DNA of 34,089 bases. Source: a virus. How positions within the stretch are numbered: the stretch's first letter is position 1; each line of letters starts with the position of its first letter. The DNA lies in the IMG/VR virus record IMGVR_UViG_3300011115_000094, positions 1 through 34,089 of that record, one strand, 5' to 3'. The notes under the pieces were generated by a model. It was not told the origin of the DNA and did no database searches. It saw only the letters and a program-made list of their open reading frames with translations. Both the position numbers and the translations under genes were made by a program. Shown piece by piece: positions 20,515 to 28,066 of the stretch.

Positions 20515-21498
20515 ATGGCTACTAGATACCGAGGCTCCATTCTGTCGTCAACGGCGCAACCGACAACAACGTCTAGCGCCAAAGGCGTTTGGAAAATTGC
20601 TACTGTTTTGCAGGCGTTAAAAGCCGGAACATGGCCCCTTTTATTTATTCCAATAGAATATTTAGTACTTGCTGGTGGCGGTGCTGGTACTTGCGGAAAC
20701 TCAGGCAATATTGGTAACGGTGGTGGCGGAGCAGGGGGTTTATTGGCATCAACTGAAAATTTAAATTTTGGCACAGCTTACACATTTACGGTTGGCGCAG
20801 GAGCAACAGGAACAGCGGCTGGTTTGGGTAATGTTGCTTCTAATGGTTCAAATTCGGTAATTTCTGGCACAGGGCTTACTACAATAACTGCATTAGGCGG
20901 TGGCAGTGCAAAAGCGTATCAAGCAACAGCAGCAGCATCAAACTCTGGCGGTTGCGGTAGTGGGGGTACATACAACAATATTTCTCCGGGAACTGGAGCT
21001 GCTGGCCCACCAAGGCAAGGCTATGACGGCGCTGCGGGTATAAATTCTGGAAATTACACTGGTGGTGGTGGTGGTGGCACAGGCGCTAATGGTGTTGCTG
21101 GCGCTTCTGGTGGCACTGGTGGTGCAGGCTCTTCTAAAACCATAATGGGTTCAGCAATACTTTATGGTGGCGGCGGAGGTGGTGGAGTTATAAGTGGCTC
21201 CCCCGGCGCTGGAGGTACTGGTGGTGGCGGTGCTGGCGGTCTTAATGTAGCTGGTGTAGCGGGAACAGCAAACCTTGGCGGTGGCGGGGGTGGTGCTGGT
21301 TACATTAATGCAACAGGAGCTAATGGCGGCTCTGGCGTAGTTATTATTGCTTATTTAAGTTCTTACCCCAGCGCAACTGCTGCAAGTGCTGGCTTGACTA
21401 TTAACGGCAGCGCAGGAAACATTACCCCTGATACTGCGTCTAGGGCTGGATATAAGATATACAGAATTACCGCTGGTACGGGGACTATTACTTGGTAA
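20515..21498 (+). CDS. Glycine-rich tail adhesin / fibre protein 2 (paralogue)
   Basis: A 327-residue paralogue of the preceding protein: N-terminus 'YRGSILSSTAQPTTTSSAKG' followed by 'VWKIATVLQALKAGTW', and C-terminus 'LTINGSAGNITPDTASRAGY' correspond directly, whereas the glycine-rich middle ('GGGGAGGLLAS', 'GGGGGGTGANG', 'GGGGGGVISG') differs and lacks the Thr-rich insert. Conserved ends with a variable centre is what is expected of adhesins under receptor-driven selection. It starts six bases after the previous stop. Whether both are on the same virion or work alternatively cannot be seen. Confidence 0.72.
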   Translation: MATRYRGSILSSTAQPTTTSSAKGVWKIATVLQALKAGTWPLLFIPIEYLVLAGGGAGTCGNSGNIGNGGGGAGGLLASTENLNFGTAYTFTVGAGATGTAAGLGNVASNGSNSVISGTGLTTITALGGGSAKAYQATAAASNSGGCGSGGTYNNISPGTGAAGPPRQGYDGAAGINSGNYTGGGGGGTGANGVAGASGGTGGAGSSKTIMGSAILYGGGGGGGVISGSPGAGGTGGGGAGGLNVAGVAGTANLGGGGGGAGYINATGANGGSGVVIIAYLSSYPSATAASAGLTINGSAGNITPDTASRAGYKIYRITAGTGTITW

Positions 21499-21503
21499 AC
21501 AAT

Positions 21504-21863
21504 ATGGCACACTTTGCAGAACTTGATGAAAACAACGTGGTTACGCAAGTAATTGTGGGTGTTGACGAGCCTTTGGACGGCGAGGCTATCTATGCGGAAA
21601 CAACTGGTACGGTCTGGAAGAAGACCAGCTACAACACACAAGCTGGACAACATTTGTTGGGCGGCACGCCATTTCGTAAGAATTACGCGGGGATTGGGTA
21701 CAACTACGATCCAAACAGGGATGCGTTTATCCCGCCACAGCCATACCTAAGCTGGACACTTGACGAACAGACATGCCAATGGCATCCTCCGATACAATAC
21801 CCTAGTGATGACAAAAGTTACCAGTGGGATGAGCAAACTATTTCTTGGAAAGAAGTCCTATGA
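21504..21863 (+). CDS. Conserved phage protein MAHFAELDEN family, unknown function
   Basis: A 119-residue protein from the ATG at 21504; a TTG at 21492 in the same frame would overlap the previous gene and is less likely. 'MAHFAELDENNVVTQVIVGV', 'NYAGIGYNYDPNRDAFIPPQ', 'PYLSWTLDEQTCQW' and 'YQWDEQTISWKEV' form a pattern I know from many marine and freshwater phages, including cyanophages, where it is annotated only as hypothetical. The repeated W-x-L/D-E elements could be tail-associated binding repeats. Its stop overlaps the next ATG. Confidence 0.78.
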   Translation: MAHFAELDENNVVTQVIVGVDEPLDGEAIYAETTGTVWKKTSYNTQAGQHLLGGTPFRKNYAGIGYNYDPNRDAFIPPQPYLSWTLDEQTCQWHPPIQYPSDDKSYQWDEQTISWKEVL

Positions 21864-22774
21864 CAGTCAATTACACAACCAACCTAGCCCTTGGTCAGCC
21901 GGTAACCGGCACTGAGTCTGGTACATGGGGCGATGATGTAAACAACAGCATTACTGCCTACCTAGACATCGCTATTGCGGGCGGTCTGTCGATTGCCATT
22001 ACCACAGCAGACGTTACCTTAGCCAATACTCAGGGTACAAGTTCAGCAACCAACATCGGCTCAACCACTGCGCAATACGCTATCCTCAATATTACAGGTG
22101 CTAAAACAGCAGCCCGTAATTTAAATGTACCTGCATCTAGTAGGTATTACATCATTAACAACAGCGCCGCTACAGGTGGATTCTTACTAACAGTGCGCGG
22201 CGTAACTCCAACAACCGGCATCACACTTGTTGACGGTGAAAAAGCAATTGTTGCCTGGAACGGAACCGACTACGTAAAAATCGTATCGACTGCTTTATCC
22301 AATTCAACTGGAGTTGGAACAGGAGTTGTCACTGCGCTTGGTGTAAATGTAGGCACAGCAGGATCGGTTGTTGTTAATGGCGGTGCGCTAGGCACTCCAT
22401 CTTCAGGAACTTTGAGCAGCACTACGGTAGACGGTACAAATGGGGTTGGATACATTAACGTCCCACAAAATGCGCAGACAGGCAGCTACACGCTTGTAGC
22501 GGGAGATGCAGGCAAACACATATACCACGCTGCTGCGGCGGCGGTGGCTACTTACACAATCCCGGCTAACGGCTCTGTTGCATATGCAATTGGTACTGCT
22601 GTGACGTTCATCAACATGTCTACAAACGCAGTTACCATCGCCATTACAACAGATACGCTTTATCTAGGCGGTACAGGTACAACGGGCAGTAGAACCTTGG
22701 CTCAATATGGAGTCGCAACTGCTGTCAAGATGACCAGTACGACTTGGGTCATTACAGGTTCTGGGCTGACATAA
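21860..22774 (+). CDS. Tail fibre-like structural protein
   Basis: A 304-residue protein; ATG at 21860 overlaps the previous stop (ATGA), and an in-frame upstream ATG at 21845 is therefore unlikely. 'VNYTTNLALGQPVTGTESGT', 'WGDDVNNSITAYLDIAIAGG' and 'NSAATGGFLLTVRG' are common in phage fibre proteins, as is the later 'VVNGGALGTPSSGTLSSTTV' segment, which is typical of fibre shaft modules. The C-terminus is a beta domain with 'LYLGGTGTTGSRTLAQYGVA'. A role as fibre or baseplate-proximal protein is likely; receptor specificity cannot be read. Confidence 0.75.
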   Translation: MTVNYTTNLALGQPVTGTESGTWGDDVNNSITAYLDIAIAGGLSIAITTADVTLANTQGTSSATNIGSTTAQYAILNITGAKTAARNLNVPASSRYYIINNSAATGGFLLTVRGVTPTTGITLVDGEKAIVAWNGTDYVKIVSTALSNSTGVGTGVVTALGVNVGTAGSVVVNGGALGTPSSGTLSSTTVDGTNGVGYINVPQNAQTGSYTLVAGDAGKHIYHAAAAAVATYTIPANGSVAYAIGTAVTFINMSTNAVTIAITTDTLYLGGTGTTGSRTLAQYGVATAVKMTSTTWVITGSGLT

Positions 22775-22775
22775 C

Positions 22776-23594
22776 ATGGGCGCACCGCAACAATTACTTG
22801 TAGGCGCTGGCGGGGGTAGGCTTACCGCTACGGTAACTATTAGCGCCAGTACTCAAAACTACCTTGCAAACACGGCAAAAGTTTCTGGGTATGTGTCTGG
22901 TAATACAGATGTTACTTTTGTAATTAATTCCGGTGTTGTAGTTGGGTCATCCTCTACAGGCTCTTATGCATTTACGGTAAATACATCTTGGGCTGCTGGT
23001 GATACCGTAACTGTAACTAACGCAGGCACTGTTATTGGCGCTGGTGGAAACGGTGGTGCTGGCGGTAATGCCACTTACCCAACTTCGGTTACAAACGGAA
23101 CAGCAGGAAGTGCTGGTGGCCCAGCAGTATCTATTGCACGGGCTGTTACGTGGACTAACACGGGCACTTGTGGCGGTGGCGGAGGTGGTGGCGGGGGCGG
23201 AAACTCATGGCAAGGGTCAGTTTTATGCGCACCATTTGCTGCTTCAGGTAGCGGAGGCGGCGGAGGAAGAGGTAATAACGGCGGTTCTGGGGCTAGTGGC
23301 GGCGTAGCTGCTGGAGCTGGGGGCGCAAATAATCAAGGTGGCTCAGGAACTTCTGGAACAAGTGCTGCTAATGGATCAGGTGGAACTGGCACTGCCTCTG
23401 GCTTTGCTGGTAACGGTGGTGCTGGTGGGGCTTTAGGTTCTGTTGGTGCTGCCGGAGTAACAGCTACAGGTGGTGGTTCAGGATATAGCTCTGCTGGAGG
23501 CGGCGGGGCTGCTGGCGCTTGTTTAGTTGGTAAATCTTTTGTTAATGCTGGCGCTGGTATTACTGGCGGCACAACTGGTGGAGGTCAATCTTAA
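22776..23594 (+). CDS. Glycine-rich tail adhesin-like protein 3
   Basis: A 272-residue protein. The N-terminus ('MGAPQQLLVGAGGG', then a beta domain 'NYLANTAKVSGYVSGNTDVT' and 'VNTSWAAGDTVTVTNAGTVI') differs from the two earlier glycine-rich proteins. From about 88 to the end it is Gly/Ala/Ser with long glycine blocks ('GGGGGGGGGNSWQGS', 'GSGGGGGRGNNGGSG'), ending 'GGTTGGGQS'. It starts one base after the previous stop and ends with a TAATG overlap. It could be a tip protein of the preceding fibre, as in the two-gene shaft/adhesin arrangement of T-even-like phages; this is inference from order. Confidence 0.68.
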   Translation: MGAPQQLLVGAGGGRLTATVTISASTQNYLANTAKVSGYVSGNTDVTFVINSGVVVGSSSTGSYAFTVNTSWAAGDTVTVTNAGTVIGAGGNGGAGGNATYPTSVTNGTAGSAGGPAVSIARAVTWTNTGTCGGGGGGGGGGNSWQGSVLCAPFAASGSGGGGGRGNNGGSGASGGVAAGAGGANNQGGSGTSGTSAANGSGGTGTASGFAGNGGAGGALGSVGAAGVTATGGGSGYSSAGGGGAAGACLVGKSFVNAGAGITGGTTGGGQS

Positions 23595-23866
23595 TGGACT
23601 ATCGTATTATTGCTGCCGATGCAACTATCGGGCAAATTCAAGTAACGTACAGTAACGCTGGTGAAGACATCGCCACATACGCAATCGACGTACCTGTAGT
23701 TGATGGCGCATTTTTAACTGGAGATGCGCTTGCAGAAGAAATTCAACGCCGCGCTCCTGTGTGGCTTTTGGAACGTAAAGCAGAAGTTGCTGCTGCTACG
23801 GGATTCAATGAAATTCAAGCATTAGTACAAGCCCCTCCTCCTGATAATGGGTTGACACAGGTCTAG
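23594..23866 (+). CDS. Small fibre-region protein, unknown function
   Basis: A 90-residue protein. 'MDYRIIAADATIGQIQVTYS' and 'IATYAIDVPVVDGAFLTGDA' are beta-like; 'LAEEIQRRAPVWLLERKAEV' is a helix with alternating charges, followed by a short Pro-rich end. The mix of one beta domain and a helix is compatible with a small assembly factor for the adhesin before it, but no tail-fibre-assembly signature is certain. The start overlaps the previous stop (TAATG). Real gene, function unknown. Confidence 0.6.
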   Translation: MDYRIIAADATIGQIQVTYSNAGEDIATYAIDVPVVDGAFLTGDALAEEIQRRAPVWLLERKAEVAAATGFNEIQALVQAPPPDNGLTQV

Positions 23867-23873
23867 CGTCGAT

Positions 23874-24152
23874 ATGAACGTAATACCCGCAACCCATATA
23901 TTCCACTACGTTGGGATGACAATGGGTGTTTACCATGCAAAGCAGGGTGAGGGGCTTCCTATGCATGAACATGACTTTAAACATGCTACTGTATGCCACG
24001 CCGGTTCTTGTGTAGTTCGCGTTAAAGGTCGGGAGATTATTATGGAGCCGGGAACAAAGCCACTTGATCTTCCTGCGGACATACCGCACGAAATTGAAGC
24101 GTTGGAAGATGGCACGGTATTTACTAATATTTTTGCAAGTACAGTAAATTAG
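23874..24152 (+). CDS. Small cupin-fold protein
   Basis: A 92-residue single-domain cupin. The metal-binding pattern is 'HEHDFKHATVCHAGSCVV' (H31, H33, H37), preceded by 'GEGLPM', and the second motif is 'PGTKPLDLPADIPHEIEALE', with His about 71 as the likely fourth ligand. Strand-turn repeats ('VRVKGREIIMEPG') fit a small double-stranded beta barrel. The substrate is unknown; phage cupins have been seen both as structural domains and as possible small-molecule or sugar-modifying enzymes. It lies between the fibre genes and the lysis genes, so a link to the tail or to host-surface modification is possible but unproven. Confidence 0.75.
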   Translation: MNVIPATHIFHYVGMTMGVYHAKQGEGLPMHEHDFKHATVCHAGSCVVRVKGREIIMEPGTKPLDLPADIPHEIEALEDGTVFTNIFASTVN

Positions 24153-24166
24153 GAAACTCCCTATGT

Positions 24167-24475
24167 ATGCGTTTGTTTCTGGTTTTTTTGATGCTGGTAA
24201 CGGTATCACTTGCACAGGACAAGCTGATTTTGAGCAAGACACCACCGCCTCTGCCCAAAAAGCAATCAAGTTGCGCGGTGCAAGAACTTTACGTCATAGG
24301 TTTAACAACCCACGACCCAGCAGAGCGTCACAAGGCTATGCTGCAATGGTTGGATGAGAACCCATGCAGTTCGGACGATTACGTAAATATTTGGAACGCC
24401 TTGCCGGAGTGGGCAGGCACATCAGACAGTCCTTTGCTACGCGCAAAGATCATAGAAAAAGTGAGGAAAAAGTGA
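24167..24475 (+). CDS. Secreted small protein of the lysis cassette
   Basis: A 102-residue protein with a signal peptide: 'MRLFLVFLMLVTVSLAQ' has a basic n-region, hydrophobic core and a VSLA-QD cleavage site. The mature part has two Cys ('SSCAVQELYVIGLTTHDPAE' and 'LDENPCSSDD') that could form a disulphide in the periplasm, then 'WNALPEWAGT'. No lipobox is visible, so it is not a typical outer-membrane spanin. The family is familiar next to holins in related phages; periplasmic function unknown. A second ATG at 24163 is in another frame. Its stop overlaps the next start (GTGA). Confidence 0.66.
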   Translation: MRLFLVFLMLVTVSLAQDKLILSKTPPPLPKKQSSCAVQELYVIGLTTHDPAERHKAMLQWLDENPCSSDDYVNIWNALPEWAGTSDSPLLRAKIIEKVRKK

Positions 24476-24723
24476 ACGACAACATCAAGGCTAGACTTAC
24501 CTTTGCCGTGACGCTTATGGTTAGCGCCACCTTATGCCTATCTGTAATTGGCATGGTTTCAGCATTCTTGCTTGGTTTGTGGTCAAAAGAAGTGGATAAC
24601 AGCGAGATATTTAAACTGCTGTCCCCAGCATTCCAAACCATCATTGGCGGCTTTATTGGCCTGCTGGCTGGTGTAAAACTCTCCCATGACGAGGATAATG
24701 TTCCTCCCTGCAAAAAGGACTGA
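24472..24723 (+). CDS. Two-span membrane protein, putative holin
   Basis: An 83-residue protein starting at GTG 24472, which overlaps the previous stop (GTGA, 24472-24475) and has GAGGA (24463-24467) upstream; a longer in-frame reading from 24364 would overlap the secreted protein in full and is unlikely. Two hydrophobic segments, 'LTFAVTLMVSATLCLSVIGM' with 'VSAFLLGLW' (about 9-37) and 'LLSPAFQTIIGGFIGLLAGV' (about 48-67), are separated by a charged loop 'SKEVDNSEIFK'. Size and layout fit a class II holin. The C-terminus is charged and ends 'PPCKKD'. Confidence 0.65.
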   Translation: MNDNIKARLTFAVTLMVSATLCLSVIGMVSAFLLGLWSKEVDNSEIFKLLSPAFQTIIGGFIGLLAGVKLSHDEDNVPPCKKD

Positions 24724-24724
24724 T

Positions 24725-25219
24725 ATGTTTGATTTACTTGGCGGCGGTATCCTTGGCTCCCTATTAGGGGGTGTGTTTCGTTTGGCTCCTGAAGTCCTGA
24801 AATGGATGGACAAGAAGAACGAGCGGGGGCATGAGCTGTTAATGTTCAGCCAACAGTGCCAGTTGGAGCAGTTGCGCGGTCAGCAAAAGCTGGCTGAGAT
24901 TGGAGCGCAGCGCGAGGCTACGGTGGATGCTGGCGTGATGGATGCGTTCAACTCCGCCGTTGAGCAGCAGACCGAAATGGTGAAAGCTGCCGGTGGTTGG
25001 GCCGCAAGCCTGTCCGCCTCGGTTCGTCCAGTGGCAACCTACTGGATTTTGATGCTGTGGAGTTTCGCGCACATCTGGTTTGCATGGACTGCGTGGGCGG
25101 CTGGCGCACCACCAGAGGCAGTGTTTAAGCTGATCATGTCCGCTGACTTTGCGGCCTTGGTATCAGGCACCTTGAACTACTGGTTCCTAGACCGTACCCT
25201 GGCCAAGCGTGGGCTATGA
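24725..25219 (+). CDS. Holin-like protein with membrane spans (3TM holin family)
   Basis: A 164-residue protein from the ATG at 24725. The N-terminal 'FDLLGGGILGSLLGGVFRLA' is hydrophobic, followed by a helical charged region (about 25-85, 'QLRGQQKLAEIGAQREATVD'), then two C-terminal spans ('PVATYWILMLWSFAHIWFAW' and 'ADFAALVSGTLNYWFLD'). This matches the layout of the gene-transfer-agent/phage 3TM holin family. It lies between the small holin and the lysozyme, so it may be the main holin, with the smaller protein as antiholin or pinholin; which does which cannot be decided here. Confidence 0.72.
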   Translation: MFDLLGGGILGSLLGGVFRLAPEVLKWMDKKNERGHELLMFSQQCQLEQLRGQQKLAEIGAQREATVDAGVMDAFNSAVEQQTEMVKAAGGWAASLSASVRPVATYWILMLWSFAHIWFAWTAWAAGAPPEAVFKLIMSADFAALVSGTLNYWFLDRTLAKRGL

Positions 25220-25659
25220 AGCTAGACATTGCCGCAGCGTTGTGCAAGCAGTTTGAGGGGTATAGGGGTAAACCCTATTTATGCCCGGCAGGTGTCGCCA
25301 CGATTGGTTTTGGAAGCACTTATTACGCCGACGGGCGTAAGGTGGCATTGACAGATGCGCCTATGTCCGAGCCGGACGCAACTTTGTTGCTACTGCAAGA
25401 ACTTCACCACACCTACTTACCGGCTGTATTGCGCCAATGCCCGGTCTTATTGACCGACGAGAAAAAGTGCAACGCCATCGTGGACTTCGCCTACAATTTA
25501 GGCACGGGACGTTTACAGACCAGCACCCTCAAGCGCAGAATAAATGCGCAGGATTGGGAGGGTGCAAAGCAGCAGCTTATGCTCTGGACAAAAGGTGGTG
25601 GACGAGTATTGCCGGGGTTAGTTAAACGCAGAACTGCGGAATGCCGATTACTGGATTAA
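25216..25659 (+). CDS. Endolysin, GH24 lysozyme (muramidase)
   Basis: A 147-residue soluble T4-type lysozyme that cuts the glycan strands of host peptidoglycan. The family catalytic pattern E-x8-[D/C]-x5-T is present as E14, C23 and T29 in 'FEGYRGKPYLCPAGVATIGF'. 'AIVDFAYNLGTGRLQTSTLK' and 'WTKGGGRVLPGLVKRRTAEC' are the usual conserved C-terminal lobe elements. The third position is Cys rather than Asp, a known variant. There is no signal peptide or SAR anchor, so it needs the holin upstream to reach the periplasm. It overlaps the holin stop (ATGA, 25216-25219). Confidence 0.93.
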   Translation: MKLDIAAALCKQFEGYRGKPYLCPAGVATIGFGSTYYADGRKVALTDAPMSEPDATLLLLQELHHTYLPAVLRQCPVLLTDEKKCNAIVDFAYNLGTGRLQTSTLKRRINAQDWEGAKQQLMLWTKGGGRVLPGLVKRRTAECRLLD

Positions 25660-25662
25660 CGT

Positions 25663-27762
25663 ATGCCTTTACAGAAACTACTGCTCAAACCGGGGGTTAA
25701 CCGGGAAAACACTCGGTATACCAATGAGGGGGGATGGTATGAGTCCGACAAGGTACGTTTTCGCCAAGGCACGCCCGAGAAAATTGGCGGCTGGCTACAA
25801 ATTTCTGGCAATACATTTTTAGGTGTCTGCCGCTCTCTATGGAATTGGGTAACCCTAGCTGGTAAAAATTTGCTTGGCGTTGGGACTTCTTCCAAGTTCT
25901 ACATTGAAAATGGCGGGGCTTATTACGATGTAACACCAATTAGAGCGTCGGACACCCTGACTAACCCCTTTACCACTAATACAGCAACCAACTCTGGTGG
26001 GTATACCACGGTAACAGTAACGGCTACTCCGGGGTTTGTTAACGGGGATTATGTTACTTTCTACGGCGCTTCTGCTGTAGGTGGAGTTACGGTGTCAGGT
26101 GAGTATCAACTCACCTTCATATCCTCTACAACATACTCCATCCTTGTCTCGGGTACAGCTTCATCTTCTACAACGGGGGGTGGCACGGTTTACGCTGTTT
26201 ACCAAATTACCACTGGCTCTAGTACATATATACCAACTGAAGGCTGGGGCGCAGGAGCATGGAATGCCGGAACGTGGGGTAACGGTGGGCCAGTAACAAT
26301 ATCAGCCACAGGTCTACGCATTTGGAACCAACTGAACTGGGGCCAGAATTTAGTCTACGGCCCCCGTGGATTCCCCCTGTATTACTGGGATGCAACTTTT
26401 GGCCTTACAGGGACAACAGTTACTATATCTAATGCTTCTCCTTGCATTGTTTCATGCAGCTTGGGTCTTGCAGATTTAACTCCGATTACGTTTACTACAA
26501 CCGGCGCATTACCAACAGGATTAACGCCGGGAACCACTTATTACGTAAGGTACTTATCTTCTAGTACGTTTAATTTGTCCCTTACCACAACTGGGGCGCT
26601 CATTAACACTTCTTCTGCTGGATCAGGTACACAAGCTGTTTCCTCTAGGGGTGCGTTGCTCTCCACCTTGCCCGGTGCAGATGCGTATGTGCCGCTGTAC
26701 CAAAACACATTTACGATATCTGATGCCAGCCGGTTCCTGATTGTGTTTGGCACAAACGACTACGGCAGTACAACACTTGACCCCATGCTTATCCGCTGGT
26801 CGGATCAGGAGTCTTTGACCACATGGTATCCAGCAATCACCAATCAGGCAGGTAGTGTGCGCTTGTCCCACGGTTCTGAGATTATCACTACCCTACAAAG
26901 CCGCCAAGAGATTGTGGTGTGGACAGACTCATCCTTGTATTCTTTGCAGTACCTTGGCCCTCCGTATGTCTGGGGTACGCAACTACTTGCAGATAACGTT
27001 TCCATCATTGGCCCTAATGCGGCGGTAATGGCTTCTGGTATTAGCTACTGGATGGGGGTAGATAAGTTCTACAAATACGATGGTCGGGTGCAAACCCTGC
27101 GTTGTGATTTGCTTCGATATATCTACAACAATATAAACTTGACTCAAGCCGAACAAGTTTTTGGTAGCACCAATGAAGGTTTTAATGAGGTCTGGTGGTT
27201 CTATTGCTCAGAAAGTAGCAACACAATAGATAGGTACGTTATATATAACTACCTTGAAGATAATTGGTACTACGGCTCAATGGCGCGTACTGCATGGCTG
27301 GATACAGGGCTACGCAATTTCCCACTTGCAGCTACCTACAGCTATAACATTGTTGAACATGAAAACGGCGTAGATGACGGAATCACAATCCCGGCTACCG
27401 CTATCAGCGCATCCATAACATCATCTCAATACGATATTGGGGATGGGCATAACTTTGCCTTTGTGTACCGCATGATCCCCGACTTGACATTTAGTGGTTC
27501 TACCGCAGGCACAACTCCTGCTGTGACTATGTACCTACAGGGTTTAAACAACTCCGGCTCTGGTATTACGCAGACAGGTAATGCTGGGGTTACGCATACT
27601 GGGCCTGTACCCGCAGCCATTAACGTCGATGAATTTACAGGACAGGTGTATATCCGGGTTCGTGGTCGCCAGATGCAGATGCAGATCACCTCCAACACCC
27701 TTGGTACGCAGTGGCAGCTTGGCGCTCCCCGTATTGACACTAGGCCGGACGGCAGGCGTTGA
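25663..27762 (+). CDS. Tail stabilisation/hub-like protein (P22 gp10-like, putative)
   Basis: A 699-residue protein beginning 'LLLKPGVNRENTRYTNEGGW' followed by 'YESDKVRFRQGTPEKIGGW', an N-terminus shared by large tail proteins of related podovirus-like phages and similar to phage stabilisation proteins. The middle has two Thr/Ser-rich beta inserts (about 105-170 and 245-335, 'GLTPGTTYYVRYLSSSTFNL'), probably Ig-like or carbohydrate-facing domains. The later region, 'LLADNVSIIGPNAAVMASGI', 'YWMGVDKFYKYDGRVQTLRC' and 'YYGSMARTAWLDTG', looks like a beta-propeller. A tail-hub/nozzle role is inferred from size, order and family. Confidence 0.68.
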   Translation: MPLQKLLLKPGVNRENTRYTNEGGWYESDKVRFRQGTPEKIGGWLQISGNTFLGVCRSLWNWVTLAGKNLLGVGTSSKFYIENGGAYYDVTPIRASDTLTNPFTTNTATNSGGYTTVTVTATPGFVNGDYVTFYGASAVGGVTVSGEYQLTFISSTTYSILVSGTASSSTTGGGTVYAVYQITTGSSTYIPTEGWGAGAWNAGTWGNGGPVTISATGLRIWNQLNWGQNLVYGPRGFPLYYWDATFGLTGTTVTISNASPCIVSCSLGLADLTPITFTTTGALPTGLTPGTTYYVRYLSSSTFNLSLTTTGALINTSSAGSGTQAVSSRGALLSTLPGADAYVPLYQNTFTISDASRFLIVFGTNDYGSTTLDPMLIRWSDQESLTTWYPAITNQAGSVRLSHGSEIITTLQSRQEIVVWTDSSLYSLQYLGPPYVWGTQLLADNVSIIGPNAAVMASGISYWMGVDKFYKYDGRVQTLRCDLLRYIYNNINLTQAEQVFGSTNEGFNEVWWFYCSESSNTIDRYVIYNYLEDNWYYGSMARTAWLDTGLRNFPLAATYSYNIVEHENGVDDGITIPATAISASITSSQYDIGDGHNFAFVYRMIPDLTFSGSTAGTTPAVTMYLQGLNNSGSGITQTGNAGVTHTGPVPAAINVDEFTGQVYIRVRGRQMQMQITSNTLGTQWQLGAPRIDTRPDGRR

Positions 27763-27763
27763 T

Positions 27764-28066
27764 ATGGCACAAAAAAATGTAACTGCCCCCAAACTACCTG
27801 CTGCAATAGGCGACACCTATGATCCTGCGCTTATAAATCAGCTAACCAATATATTGCGGCTGTACTTTAACCAGCTAGATAATGCAGGGCCGATGGTGGC
27901 AAGTACACAGCGCAACGGTACAGATATCGTGGCGGGGTTAAGTTTTTTCCCAACGGGAACTTCAACAACACCAAGCCTTCCAACACAAGCAGATTTAGCC
28001 AATTTGAGGGTAGGGGATATATACTACGACACCTCGGCTAGTAACGTTTTGAAGGTAAAAACATGA
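27764..28066 (+). CDS. Small tail-region protein, unknown function
   Basis: A 100-residue protein from the ATG at 27764; an upstream in-frame ATG would overlap the hub gene by 180 bases and is unlikely. 'MAQKNVTAPKLPAAIGDTYD' and 'ALINQLTNILRLYFNQLDNA' (a helix) lead to 'ANLRVGDIYYDTSASNVLKV'. The combination of a short helix and a beta hairpin 'RVGDIYYDTSASNVLKVK' resembles attachment pieces at the C-terminus of phage tail proteins. It overlaps the next start (ATGA). Role unknown. Confidence 0.62.
   Translation: MAQKNVTAPKLPAAIGDTYDPALINQLTNILRLYFNQLDNAGPMVASTQRNGTDIVAGLSFFPTGTSTTPSLPTQADLANLRVGDIYYDTSASNVLKVKT

Noticed and set aside
20101-23600. Glycine-block repeats as possible CRISPR or tandem DNA repeats
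   Set aside because: The repeats are GGT/GGC codon runs in open frames encoding glycine-rich proteins; there are no regular spacers or conserved repeat units.
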